64,000 nucleotides of DNA from Pseudomonadota bacterium (GTDB lineage: Bacteria > Pseudomonadota > Alphaproteobacteria > Micavibrionales > Micavibrionaceae): the NCBI GenBank assembly GCA_029558635.1, contig JAKQEE010000070.1:186001-250000 (forward strand), written 5' to 3'. Position 1 is the first letter of the stretch; each line of letters opens with the position of its first letter. Shown piece by piece: positions 1 to 8,679 of this stretch. The position numbers were made by a program, and so were the translations under genes. The notes under the pieces are model-generated. The model was not told the DNA's origin, did not search any database, and saw only the letters and a list, made by a program, of their open reading frames with translations.

Positions 1-3000
1 AACAGCGCCAATTCGACGATCGACCACAACACGGTCAACAATGTCGGCGGCAACGGTATCTTCGTTGATCCAAGCCCGTCCACCTATGTGACTTATAACA
101 ATATCAACAATACCGGATCCAACGGCGTCTATATTCTCGACAGCGCGGGTTCCCGCGTCGAGCATAACAATATCGGCACGGGCGCCGGAAACCACACTAT
201 CGGTGGCGACGGCGTTCTGGTCCGGAATTCTTCCGGCACCTGGGTCCGTTACAACGACATCACCAACACAACCTCGACGGCTTGGGATGTCGGTTCCGGT
301 GTGCAGGTCCTGAACAGCTCCAACTCCCGCGTTGAAAACAACGATATTTGGGATACGGATTGGGACGGTGTTCGTGTTGCAGACAGCAGCGGAACGCAAG
401 TTCTGAACAACGACATTGATGATGTTGTCCGGACCGGCGTTTATCTCCGCAATAGCCACGGATCGGCGGTCAACAACAATGATATCGACCATGCCGGCAT
501 GAACGGCGTTCATGTTGATGGATCGAACGATGTCGATATCGCGCTGAACGATATCCGCGTTGTCGGTCTGGACGGCATTCTGGTCAATGGCGGCAGCGGC
601 GTCGACATCTGGATCAATGATATTCGCGACACAGGTGATGACGGCATTGATGTTGATAACAACAGCAACGCCGAGATCTGGAGCAACGATGTTTACAACA
701 CCGGAGACAACGGTATCGAGGTCTCAGGCAGCTATAACGCCGACGTCCGCTACAATGATATCGACGAAGTCGATGGTGACGGCATCCATATGAGCAGTAG
801 CGACTACGCCGACATCTATGGCAACGAGATCAACGTTCACCATGGCGGCGCCAACACGCTGAGCGATGGCATCGAGGTCGAGAACAGCCAGTATGTCGAT
901 ATTTACAACAACAATATCGACGATACGGCGAATGTCGGCATCGATCTGCACAATACCGATCATGTTCGCGTCTTTGACAATCTGATCACTGATGCGAATA
1001 CCGGTATCCGTCTCACGGACAGTGGCACCCATGATGCCAACATCGACAACAACACCATTCGCAATGTCGAATACGGTATCTGGGCTGACGATGTCGGAAG
1101 TCTGGTGATCACCGACAACGATATTGACGGTCGTTATATGCAGTCCGGTGATGGCGAGATCGGCATCTACGTCAATGACAGCTACAACGCCCAAATCGGC
1201 GGCTATCATGACGGCAATACGGTCGAAGATTTCGAGACGGGTATCCGCATCATTAACAGCGGCTCGGCCGATGTCGAGCATAATGATGTCAGCGAGTTCG
1301 AAGATTACGGTATCTGGGTTTCGAACAGCGACTATGTCGATGTCAAAAACAATGATGTTTATGACGGCGACGGCACCGGCATCCGCGTTTACAACAGCGA
1401 CAATGCCGAAATCAATGGCAACAATGTTCATCATGTCGACGATAACGGTATCGAGCTGATCAACAGCCACTATGCCGATATCCTCGGTAACACGGTGAAC
1501 AGCGTCGGTCAAAACGGTATCTTCGTCGATCCGTCCAACTATGTTGAGATTGCCGGAAACACCATCCACAATGTCGGCTGGGATGGTATTTACCTTGATG
1601 ACGGTCATCATGGCTGGATCCATGATAACCATGTCGGCAACACCGGCGGCGACGGCATCGACGTTGACAACAATGCCAATGTCCGCATTCATTCCAACTC
1701 TGTCCATGATGCCGGAGACAACGGCATTGAGGTCTATGGTAGCTATGACGCCGACGTCCGTTACAACAATATCGAAGACTCCCGCGGTGACGGTATCGAA
1801 GTTACGAGCAGCTCTTTTGCGGATGTTCGCAACAACAGCGTCTATAACTCCGGCGATGACGGCATAGATGTTGACGGCAGCTACATGGCCGACGTGAACG
1901 ATAACCACGTTCACGGCGCTCGTAACAATGGCATAGAGGTCACCAACAGCTATGACGCCGATGTCAGAGGTAACCGTGTTCATTACACTGGCGACGACGG
2001 CATCTATGTCGAAGGATCCGATTATGCCGACATCTCCCTCAATGAAGTTCACGATACAGGCGACGATGGTATTGACGTCCGTGGCGGCCACGGAGTTGAC
2101 ATCAGCTTCAACAACATCTGGGGCACTGCCGGTGACGGCATCCAGTCCCGTTGGAGCAATTTCGTTGATATCCTGTGGAACCGTATCAGCGGAGCCCATG
2201 ACGATGGCATAGACGTTGAAAACAGCCATGGTGTTGACGTCAAAGGCAACAGTGTCAGCTATGCACGGAACAACGGCGTCGAAGTGACTGACAGCGGCAA
2301 TGTCGATGTATCGTGGAACTGGGTCAACGGTTCAGGTGATGACGGCATCCACGTTGAAGGCGGTCACGATGTCCTGATTTCCCACAACATTGTCTGGGAC
2401 AGCGGTCATGATGGCATCAGCGTTGCGAATGTTCACGGCTATGGTCCGATGGTCGAGTCTATCTCGTTCGGCGGTCCGGTCTATTCCTTCTATGATGCAA
2501 AAATCATCAGCAACTGGGTCAACAACTCAGGAAACCATGGTATTGCGGCCTATGATGTTCCTCATATCCTGATCGGCTGGAACAATGTCAACAACTCCGG
2601 CTACGGCGGTTATGACACATTCTTCAAAGAAGGTCCGAGCTGCTCTCGTGGTGGTGACGGCATCCATGTCGAGGTTTCCGATGAATACGGCAAAGGCAGT
2701 GGTGACGTTCTGGTCGATATTATCGGCAACTCGGTTACCGCTTCCCGCGATGACGGTATTGATGTCGATTTCACCCATTATGGCCGTAAAGCCCAAGAGG
2801 GATATGACAGCTTTAGCCTGATGAGCGAGGATAGTTATGAAGGTGAGCCATATGCCCATAACACCGTTAACATCAACGTTCTCGGCAATGATGTCTATGA
2901 CTCGGGTGATGACGGTATCGTTGTAACGCTGCATGGTGATCATGGCGGAGAAGGTGACTACAATGCCCTTTCCGAAATGAACGGCTTCTTTATGGGAGGC

Positions 3001-3240
3001 GGTTATGGCCACGGCTACACAGCGGTCAATGTTGTCGTCTCCGGCAATACCGTTGACAATCCGGTTGATATTTATGAGCCGGAAGTCATGAGCTTTGGAA
3101 AAGGCAATGGTTATTACGGCGGAAACCGCGGTGACGGTATTCAGGTCGACTCCTTCTTTAGCCCATGGGCCAACGTCGTAACGGACACTACCGTTTCGGA
3201 TAACAGCGTTAGCAACAGTGGCGAAAACGGTGTCTATATC
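1..3240 (+). repeat. Tandem PbH1-coding repeats
   Basis: Degenerate units of about 66-75 bases repeat in frame, encoding beta-helix rungs of N-D/N-I-x(6-8)-G-I-x-V type. They diverge at DNA level, so this is a protein-level repeat, interrupted near 2430-3150 by longer loops rich in Tyr, Gly and Ser. Confidence 0.75.
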
Positions 3241-4092
3241 TCCGGCCCAAGCCACGACTTCGTTACAATGTTTGGCAATGTTCTGAACAACAATCCTGTC
3301 GGCGTAAGGTTTGAAAGCGGTACCATCGACCTGACCGGCCCTGCCAATACTATCAATGGCGGTGAAGTTGGGATGCTGTTCAGCCCATATCTGATCGGTT
3401 ACGATTATGGCTATGGCGGAAGCGAATTGAGAGCATTGTTTGCTCCGTCCGTTATGACCCCGATCTATGCACCGATGTCTCTGGTTGATGACACGATCGG
3501 GACGACCATCTTCAACGGTCAAACCAGATACTATGTCGAGCTGGATAACGGGGCCTTCTTCTATCCGGGCATGCCAACGCTGCTCAACGGTCTTGATGCC
3601 ACCTATGACGGATTCAGACCTGCCAGCCATGGCGGTATCCTGACGCAGGCTCAGTACAACCATCTGGAAAACATGATCTATCACTATCGTGATGACAATA
3701 CTTTGGGTCTGTTCTTCTTCGGCTATGTACCTCAGCCGTTGCAACTCGGCTTTGCTCAGGAAGATGTTTACCGTCTGTTCGGGGCATTCGCTCCAAGAAC
3801 CCCTTCGGGTGGTCTGGTTATAACCGGTCTGCCTTCCGTTGGCGGCTTCCCAGCAGGTGGTGGAGCTCCAAACTTCGCCAATATCGCTCCGGCAGCCGGT
3901 GAAGACGAGGAAGACCAAACCGCTCAAGGCCTTGGCGAGATTGAGCCTGCAGCCGGCGAAACCAGCGATGCACCTTGCTGGGGCGATGCGACCGGTATGC
4001 TTGGTCAGGGAACGGCCGTTTCCTACTCGTTCGGTGATGAAGGATCGAAACTTCTGGATAAAGCAGCCGCTTGCGGTGGCCAAAACTTCTAA
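1..4092 (+). CDS. Giant right-handed beta-helix surface protein (5' partial)
   Basis: The frame is open from base 1, so the start lies left of the window; 1363 residues are visible. About the first 1,000 are tandem units of roughly 23 residues of the PbH1 type, with recurring NDI or NNI, DGI or NGI, and ADVRYN-like steps. Each is expected to form one rung of a parallel beta-helix, as in NosD/pectate-lyase-like proteins and large adhesins. The rungs are Asn/Asp/Gly rich, which suits an exported, possibly calcium-binding stalk. The last 250 or so residues are not repetitive and carry two cysteines near the end. No catalytic motif is evident. It converges on the minus-strand adhesin/exporter operon with only a shared terminator between, so it may be a second cargo of that exporter; this is inference. 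It could also be a polysaccharide-active beta-helix enzyme. The N-terminal export signal cannot be seen. Confidence 0.85.
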   Translation, partial: NSANSTIDHNTVNNVGGNGIFVDPSPSTYVTYNNINNTGSNGVYILDSAGSRVEHNNIGTGAGNHTIGGDGVLVRNSSGTWVRYNDITNTTSTAWDVGSGVQVLNSSNSRVENNDIWDTDWDGVRVADSSGTQVLNNDIDDVVRTGVYLRNSHGSAVNNNDIDHAGMNGVHVDGSNDVDIALNDIRVVGLDGILVNGGSGVDIWINDIRDTGDDGIDVDNNSNAEIWSNDVYNTGDNGIEVSGSYNADVRYNDIDEVDGDGIHMSSSDYADIYGNEINVHHGGANTLSDGIEVENSQYVDIYNNNIDDTANVGIDLHNTDHVRVFDNLITDANTGIRLTDSGTHDANIDNNTIRNVEYGIWADDVGSLVITDNDIDGRYMQSGDGEIGIYVNDSYNAQIGGYHDGNTVEDFETGIRIINSGSADVEHNDVSEFEDYGIWVSNSDYVDVKNNDVYDGDGTGIRVYNSDNAEINGNNVHHVDDNGIELINSHYADILGNTVNSVGQNGIFVDPSNYVEIAGNTIHNVGWDGIYLDDGHHGWIHDNHVGNTGGDGIDVDNNANVRIHSNSVHDAGDNGIEVYGSYDADVRYNNIEDSRGDGIEVTSSSFADVRNNSVYNSGDDGIDVDGSYMADVNDNHVHGARNNGIEVTNSYDADVRGNRVHYTGDDGIYVEGSDYADISLNEVHDTGDDGIDVRGGHGVDISFNNIWGTAGDGIQSRWSNFVDILWNRISGAHDDGIDVENSHGVDVKGNSVSYARNNGVEVTDSGNVDVSWNWVNGSGDDGIHVEGGHDVLISHNIVWDSGHDGISVANVHGYGPMVESISFGGPVYSFYDAKIISNWVNNSGNHGIAAYDVPHILIGWNNVNNSGYGGYDTFFKEGPSCSRGGDGIHVEVSDEYGKGSGDVLVDIIGNSVTASRDDGIDVDFTHYGRKAQEGYDSFSLMSEDSYEGEPYAHNTVNINVLGNDVYDSGDDGIVVTLHGDHGGEGDYNALSEMNGFFMGGGYGHGYTAVNVVVSGNTVDNPVDIYEPEVMSFGKGNGYYGGNRGDGIQVDSFFSPWANVVTDTTVSDNSVSNSGENGVYISGPSHDFVTMFGNVLNNNPVGVRFESGTIDLTGPANTINGGEVGMLFSPYLIGYDYGYGGSELRALFAPSVMTPIYAPMSLVDDTIGTTIFNGQTRYYVELDNGAFFYPGMPTLLNGLDATYDGFRPASHGGILTQAQYNHLENMIYHYRDDNTLGLFFFGYVPQPLQLGFAQEDVYRLFGAFAPRTPSGGLVITGLPSVGGFPAGGGAPNFANIAPAAGEDEEDQTAQGLGEIEPAAGETSDAPCWGDATGMLGQGTAVSYSFGDEGSKLLDKAAACGGQNF

Positions 4093-4117
4093 GTCCGGTT
4101 GACCATTAGAGATTTTT

Positions 4118-4145
4118 AAAATCCCCCTCTGACGAGGGGGATTTT
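4118..4145. terminator. Bidirectional intrinsic terminator
   Basis: A perfect 12-bp stem (4118-4129 with 4134-4145) closes a 4-nt loop. It is GC-rich at its centre, with A runs on one side and T runs on the other. It sits between two converging genes and can serve both strands. Confidence 0.9.
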
Positions 4146-4146
4146 T

Positions 4147-7100
4147 CTATCCCATCAAAACCTGACGCAATTTTTCCTGCTTTTGCTCGTGATAGGTCAT
4201 GACATCGACAAAGCGGCTATCAAGGGGATTGAATACATCGTCCGGTGTGTGGTCCTGATCCTGATGATCCGGATTTTGTTGATGAGCAGGATCCTCTTCG
4301 GCAAATTTTTCCAGATTTTCGAGGACGGTCCGGATGTTAGTGTAGTGGGCGCGGATTGCCTGTTCTTCGACCACTCGGCCATCCTGAGCAGGTTGTTCTT
4401 GCGGCATGTCGCCGTTGTATCCGGACTCGAATGTTTTTCCGGTCAGCTCCCTAATCTGGGAAGTTGTCTTTTCCCGAATGATTTGCAGGAATTTGTTTAA
4501 ACCGTAGAATGCGGATTGTTGGCCCATCTCGCCATTCCTCAATGTTTCACGAAGGAGAGGGTTTTCTTTTTCCGACAGATCGTAATTTGCCGATGATGTC
4601 TGGTGGCCGCCTGAGTTCGCACCGCTTACCGGCGGGGCCGTGTAGGTGTCCTGTTCGTCGCCAATGTTAATGATGAAGTTGCTGTCATAGGTTCCGCCGT
4701 TGCCGTCATCGGTGCGTATCAGCAATTTTATGGTCTGGGTGGCTTCATAGTCGATTTTTCCGTTCACTCTTAATTCATTGCCGACAATCGTGAATTTGTT
4801 GCCCGGATTGCCCAAAATCGTATAGGTGTGCGTATCAGCCGGATCTTCATCCGTGGTCGAGAGAAGCCCCACCACTTTTCCAACCGCGGAATTCTCTTTG
4901 ACGTATTTTCCGGACAGGTCGATGGCCGTCGGCGTATCGTTGGCGTCCGTGATATTGATGGTAACGGTTGCCGTATCAAACAGACCGCCGGTATCCTGTA
5001 CCTTTAGATCAAGCGTATAACTGGTTGCCAGTTCGTAGTTGGCAGCCGCAACATCGGTCAGGGTGATCTCGCCGGTGGTGCTATTGATGGCGAAACGCCC
5101 CATCCCCGTTCCGCCCGTAATGCTATAGGCCAGCACGTCTCCGGTATCGACATCGGACGCCAGAGCAAGCCCCACGGATGTACCGTTCGCACTGTTTTCA
5201 ACCAGACTATATGGCCCTGTGGCCGTGAAGACCGGAACTTCGTTGACCGGATTGATGATGAAATTGAATGTCGCCGCCGGAAGCGTTATTCCGCCGTCCG
5301 ACACCGTAAATGAAAACGCATCTGTGAAGTTTTCGGTATCATCATGGGTGTAGGTGATATAGCCGTTATCAATGTCACCTTGAGTGAATGTATCCCCCAG
5401 CCCTAAGGCCAATGCGGTATTGGTGTTGATCAGCGTCCCGTGAGCGACCGCCGAGGTTAGCGTATAGAGCAAAGCTGAATCCGGCGGGGCGTCCACGTCT
5501 GACGAGGACAGCATGGCGGATGTAATAGTTTTGCTTGCCCCTTCGTTCAGGGTCGTTCCGGTATTCACATCCAGAACAGGTGTTTCGTTGACATCGGCAA
5601 TATTGATGGTGACGGTGACCGTATCGGTCAGCCCAGCCAGATCCTGAACCAGAAGATCGAGGGTATAGCTGGTTGTCGTCTCATAATCTATAGCGGCGGC
5701 ATTGGTCAGAGTGATTTCACCCGTGGAGCTGTTCAGGGCAAAAATCCCCGTGCCCGTCCCACCGGTGATGCTGTAGGTCAGCACGTCCCCTGCATCGGGG
5801 TCGTAAGCATGTGCAAAGCCAACAGATGTTGCGTTGGGGCTGTTTTCCGCCAATGTGTAAGGTCCGTTTTGAACTGCCGCAAGCACGGCTGCCCCATCCC
5901 ATTCCACCAGATAAGGCATATTGGTGGTCACGGCAATGTCGTTCCACGTTCCGTTTGTGCGAAGCTGGACGCCGTCTTCATTGCCACCGCTATCGTTCGG
6001 CTCCCCGCCAGTCCAGTTGGTATAGAATCCATTCTGGGCGCTGCCTGCTGCCGCGCCCAGCCAGAACATTTGTCCGGTCTCAGGTCCAGTCGCCCAAAGC
6101 CACTCACCCTCGACAACCGTATCTCTGCCGCCCAGCCATGTCGATGTCGTAATCATACTGGTCAGGAGTGCATTTTCGGCTGCCGATGTGCTGGTGGCCA
6201 GATAACCTGCAACCCCGTTGAGTGTGAGGGCTGCCGCATTGGTTATGGCTGTTGCCTGATTGGTTCCCGCTGTCACAAGTTTGTAAAAGTTTCCGGTGGT
6301 GGCGCTATATTTGATGTTCGGGTCCGTGGCCAAAACGGATTGAATGGCATCAAAGTCAGGGGCCTCATTGACATCGATAATATTGATGGTGACATTTCGC
6401 GTGCTGGATAAAACACCAAAGCCGTTGTCCGTTGCCCGAATAGTCAATGTATATGTGTTGTGCCATTCGTAGTTTAGAAGAGTGGTGCTGGACAATCGAA
6501 TGGCTCCGGTTGTCGAGTTGATTGCGAACAGATTGTCTGTGTTTCCTGCTGTGATCGCGTAGGTTACGGTGTTGGATTCCGCATCCGTCGAGGTCACGGT
6601 TCCCAAGACCGTATTGACCACCGCATTTTCGGCAACGGACAACGGACCCAGAGGATTGATAACCGGAGCGGTGTTTTCAGGAACATCCAGCACATTGATG
6701 GTGATCGTGGCTGTATCGGTCAGTCCCCCTGTGTCCGTTACCAGAATGTCGAGTGTGTAGGACGTGATCGTTTCATAGTCCAGTGCGGCCGCGTTAGCGA
6801 CTGTCAGAATTCCGGTTGACGGGTTGAGGGCAAAAATGCCCATCCCCGTTCCGCCTGTAATGGTATAAGTCAGCGTATCTCCGACATCGGGATCGGTGGC
6901 CGAAACTTGTCCAAAGGCGTCTCCGTTGGACGATTTCTCGGATACAATAAAGGGTCCGGGCGTTCCGCCTCCGCCGACTTCAGTGACAATAATATTGTCT
7001 ACACCCCACGCTTCATCAGTGGCCGCCTGATTCAATGTCGAGGTAAATCCCAACTTGACCGTTGCGGATGCTGTCGCCACTGTCAGGTTGAAATGATACC

Positions 7101-8628
7101 GCTGATCGGTCCAGCTTCCATAGGCAAAGTTGGCGTTAAAAGGGGTTGTTTCCTGTACGGTCCACGACACGGCGCCGCTAGATCCATCAGCTGGCGCGTT
7201 AAATGCGCTTTGATGGAGAGCACTGTTATAAACCAGAACATCATCGACATAGATTCCGAAATTCTCCCCGTCCCAACTATCAATCTCGTACATGTCGAAT
7301 GAGATTGTGATATAGCTCTGTGTTCCCGAGAGAGCGTATGTTTTAAAAACATTCTGTGTTCCGCCATCAAGAGAATGCCTTCCCAAGAATGTTGTATAGA
7401 TTGCACCACCAGTTTCGGTTGTGTTGTCACTCCACCCGACAGCGCCGCCTTCGAAATTTTCCGAGGAGACAATAGTTGCATTATCAAAGGCAGGGGCATC
7501 GTTGACCGGATTTATCGAGAAACCGAATGTATTTCCGGCGGTGGTTGCATAGCTATCAGTAACTGTAAATGAAAATGAATCAGCAAAATTCTCGCTTCCG
7601 TCATGAGTGTAGGTGATATATCCATTATCCAGATCTCCTTGGGTAAAAGTGTCTCCTAACCCCAGAGTCAGAGCGGTATTGGTATTGGTTAGAGTTCCGT
7701 AATCGACATCATTTGAGATGGTATAGAGTAGGATAGCTTCCGAGTTATCGGCGTCAGTAGCTGATAAATTCGTGTTGTTGATGATTGCAGTTGCACCCTC
7801 GATTAACGTTTTTCCGGTGTTGGCTCCAATCGTCGGCGCAAAGTTCGAGACCCCGAGGCCCCACTTCGAAGCGAGGTAGTTTTCGACATCATGGCGTTCA
7901 TCAGCCGTCAGATCATGGTCATAGATGATAATTTCAGCAATATTTCCTTGCAACTGGTCACCGCTGGTTGAATCATCACCAACATAAATTCCTGTTGTGG
8001 CTGCCCTTGTTCCCCCTGTTGTTGACAGTTCGCTGATGGCACTGCGGTACAAGCCAATTGCATTGGTGTTCTGGACGGTAGAGATCAGCTCGTAGTTTCC
8101 GGTCGAATAATTGCTGGTATAATTGTAAAATGTACCGTTTAGATAGTAATTGATCTTCCCGTTGTTGCCGTCATTGATAAACCATCCATTTCGACTCCCG
8201 CCGCCGCCCATTTCAAGTACCGCGTCCCGTGCCGTAGCCGTTGTGCGGTTGAAGACAATAAATACCGTAAAATCGTCCCCAGGGATTGAGGCCAGCGTGT
8301 TAATCAGACGGTCGTTTACTCCATCCAGTGTAATAACGTTTTTGGCATTTAGACCATTGATCGTATAGGTCGGCATTTCAGCGGCAGTTGGGGCACTGAC
8401 ATCGTAGTTGCTGATGCTTTTATCCGCCCATGTTTTGACGCTTCCCGAAAACCCGTCATTTGCTCCGCCGGTTCCGGTGGCGGCATTGTCTCCATCGGCA
8501 TCAAGAATGGTGGTGGCGTCGGCGGCATCGAGCCAGAGAACCTGACCCGCGATTGCGGGGAGCGATGCATCAAGCATCACCCTTTTCTCCAAGGGGATAA
8601 TTCCTATTCTGGTTCCGCTTCCCGTCAT
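4147..8628 (-). CDS. LEPR-type multidomain adhesin (LamG, cadherin, C-type lectin)
   Basis: 1493 residues, probably a secreted adhesin. Near the N-terminus PLEKRVMLDAS (about 12-22) matches the LEPR-XLL motif found at the start of very large exported proteins, with Lys in place of the usual Pro. Domains in rough order: LamG-like jelly roll 28-257, ending in the typical VENYLASKWGL; CSPG/NG2-like repeat 262-372; a second jelly-roll-like region 375-550; cadherin-like repeats from 555; a C-type-lectin-like domain about 757-890, with WLGG, GGEPND and WND motifs; then more cadherin and CSPG repeats to about 1300. The last 170 residues are charged and helical. No RTX nonapeptides and no conventional signal peptide are visible. 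It is the last gene of the TolC-HlyD-GAF/HlyD-M50/HlyD operon and is its likely substrate. That link rests on position only. Confidence 0.85.
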   Translation of the reverse strand: MTGSGTRIGIIPLEKRVMLDASLPAIAGQVLWLDAADATTILDADGDNAATGTGGANDGFSGSVKTWADKSISNYDVSAPTAAEMPTYTINGLNAKNVITLDGVNDRLINTLASIPGDDFTVFIVFNRTTATARDAVLEMGGGGSRNGWFINDGNNGKINYYLNGTFYNYTSNYSTGNYELISTVQNTNAIGLYRSAISELSTTGGTRAATTGIYVGDDSTSGDQLQGNIAEIIIYDHDLTADERHDVENYLASKWGLGVSNFAPTIGANTGKTLIEGATAIINNTNLSATDADNSEAILLYTISNDVDYGTLTNTNTALTLGLGDTFTQGDLDNGYITYTHDGSENFADSFSFTVTDSYATTAGNTFGFSINPVNDAPAFDNATIVSSENFEGGAVGWSDNTTETGGAIYTTFLGRHSLDGGTQNVFKTYALSGTQSYITISFDMYEIDSWDGENFGIYVDDVLVYNSALHQSAFNAPADGSSGAVSWTVQETTPFNANFAYGSWTDQRYHFNLTVATASATVKLGFTSTLNQAATDEAWGVDNIIVTEVGGGGTPGPFIVSEKSSNGDAFGQVSATDPDVGDTLTYTITGGTGMGIFALNPSTGILTVANAAALDYETITSYTLDILVTDTGGLTDTATITINVLDVPENTAPVINPLGPLSVAENAVVNTVLGTVTSTDAESNTVTYAITAGNTDNLFAINSTTGAIRLSSTTLLNYEWHNTYTLTIRATDNGFGVLSSTRNVTINIIDVNEAPDFDAIQSVLATDPNIKYSATTGNFYKLVTAGTNQATAITNAAALTLNGVAGYLATSTSAAENALLTSMITTSTWLGGRDTVVEGEWLWATGPETGQMFWLGAAAGSAQNGFYTNWTGGEPNDSGGNEDGVQLRTNGTWNDIAVTTNMPYLVEWDGAAVLAAVQNGPYTLAENSPNATSVGFAHAYDPDAGDVLTYSITGGTGTGIFALNSSTGEITLTNAAAIDYETTTSYTLDLLVQDLAGLTDTVTVTINIADVNETPVLDVNTGTTLNEGASKTITSAMLSSSDVDAPPDSALLYTLTSAVAHGTLINTNTALALGLGDTFTQGDIDNGYITYTHDDTENFTDAFSFTVSDGGITLPAATFNFIINPVNEVPVFTATGPYSLVENSANGTSVGLALASDVDTGDVLAYSITGGTGMGRFAINSTTGEITLTDVAAANYELATSYTLDLKVQDTGGLFDTATVTINITDANDTPTAIDLSGKYVKENSAVGKVVGLLSTTDEDPADTHTYTILGNPGNKFTIVGNELRVNGKIDYEATQTIKLLIRTDDGNGGTYDSNFIINIGDEQDTYTAPPVSGANSGGHQTSSANYDLSEKENPLLRETLRNGEMGQQSAFYGLNKFLQIIREKTTSQIRELTGKTFESGYNGDMPQEQPAQDGRVVEEQAIRAHYTNIRTVLENLEKFAEEDPAHQQNPDHQDQDHTPDDVFNPLDSRFVDVMTYHEQKQEKLRQVLMG

Positions 8629-8679
8629 GTTCTTTTCAGTCTATCAGAAAATTCTTAATATTTATTAACCTTTCAGGCC

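Noticed and set aside
1..3240. CRISPR-like array from the regular repeats at the left end
   Set aside because: The repeats diverge at DNA level, stay in frame and encode beta-helix rungs; there are no identical repeats with unique spacers.
724..4083. Long minus-strand open frames (501 and 518 codons) opposite the beta-helix gene
   Set aside because: They mirror the repetitive codon pattern of the plus-strand gene, show low-complexity Val/Ile/Asp runs and have no ribosome-binding site; the plus strand has clear repeat-family logic.
4147..8628. RTX-type calcium-binding repeats in the adhesin
   Set aside because: GGxGxDxUx nonapeptides are absent; the repeats are cadherin- and CSPG-like.
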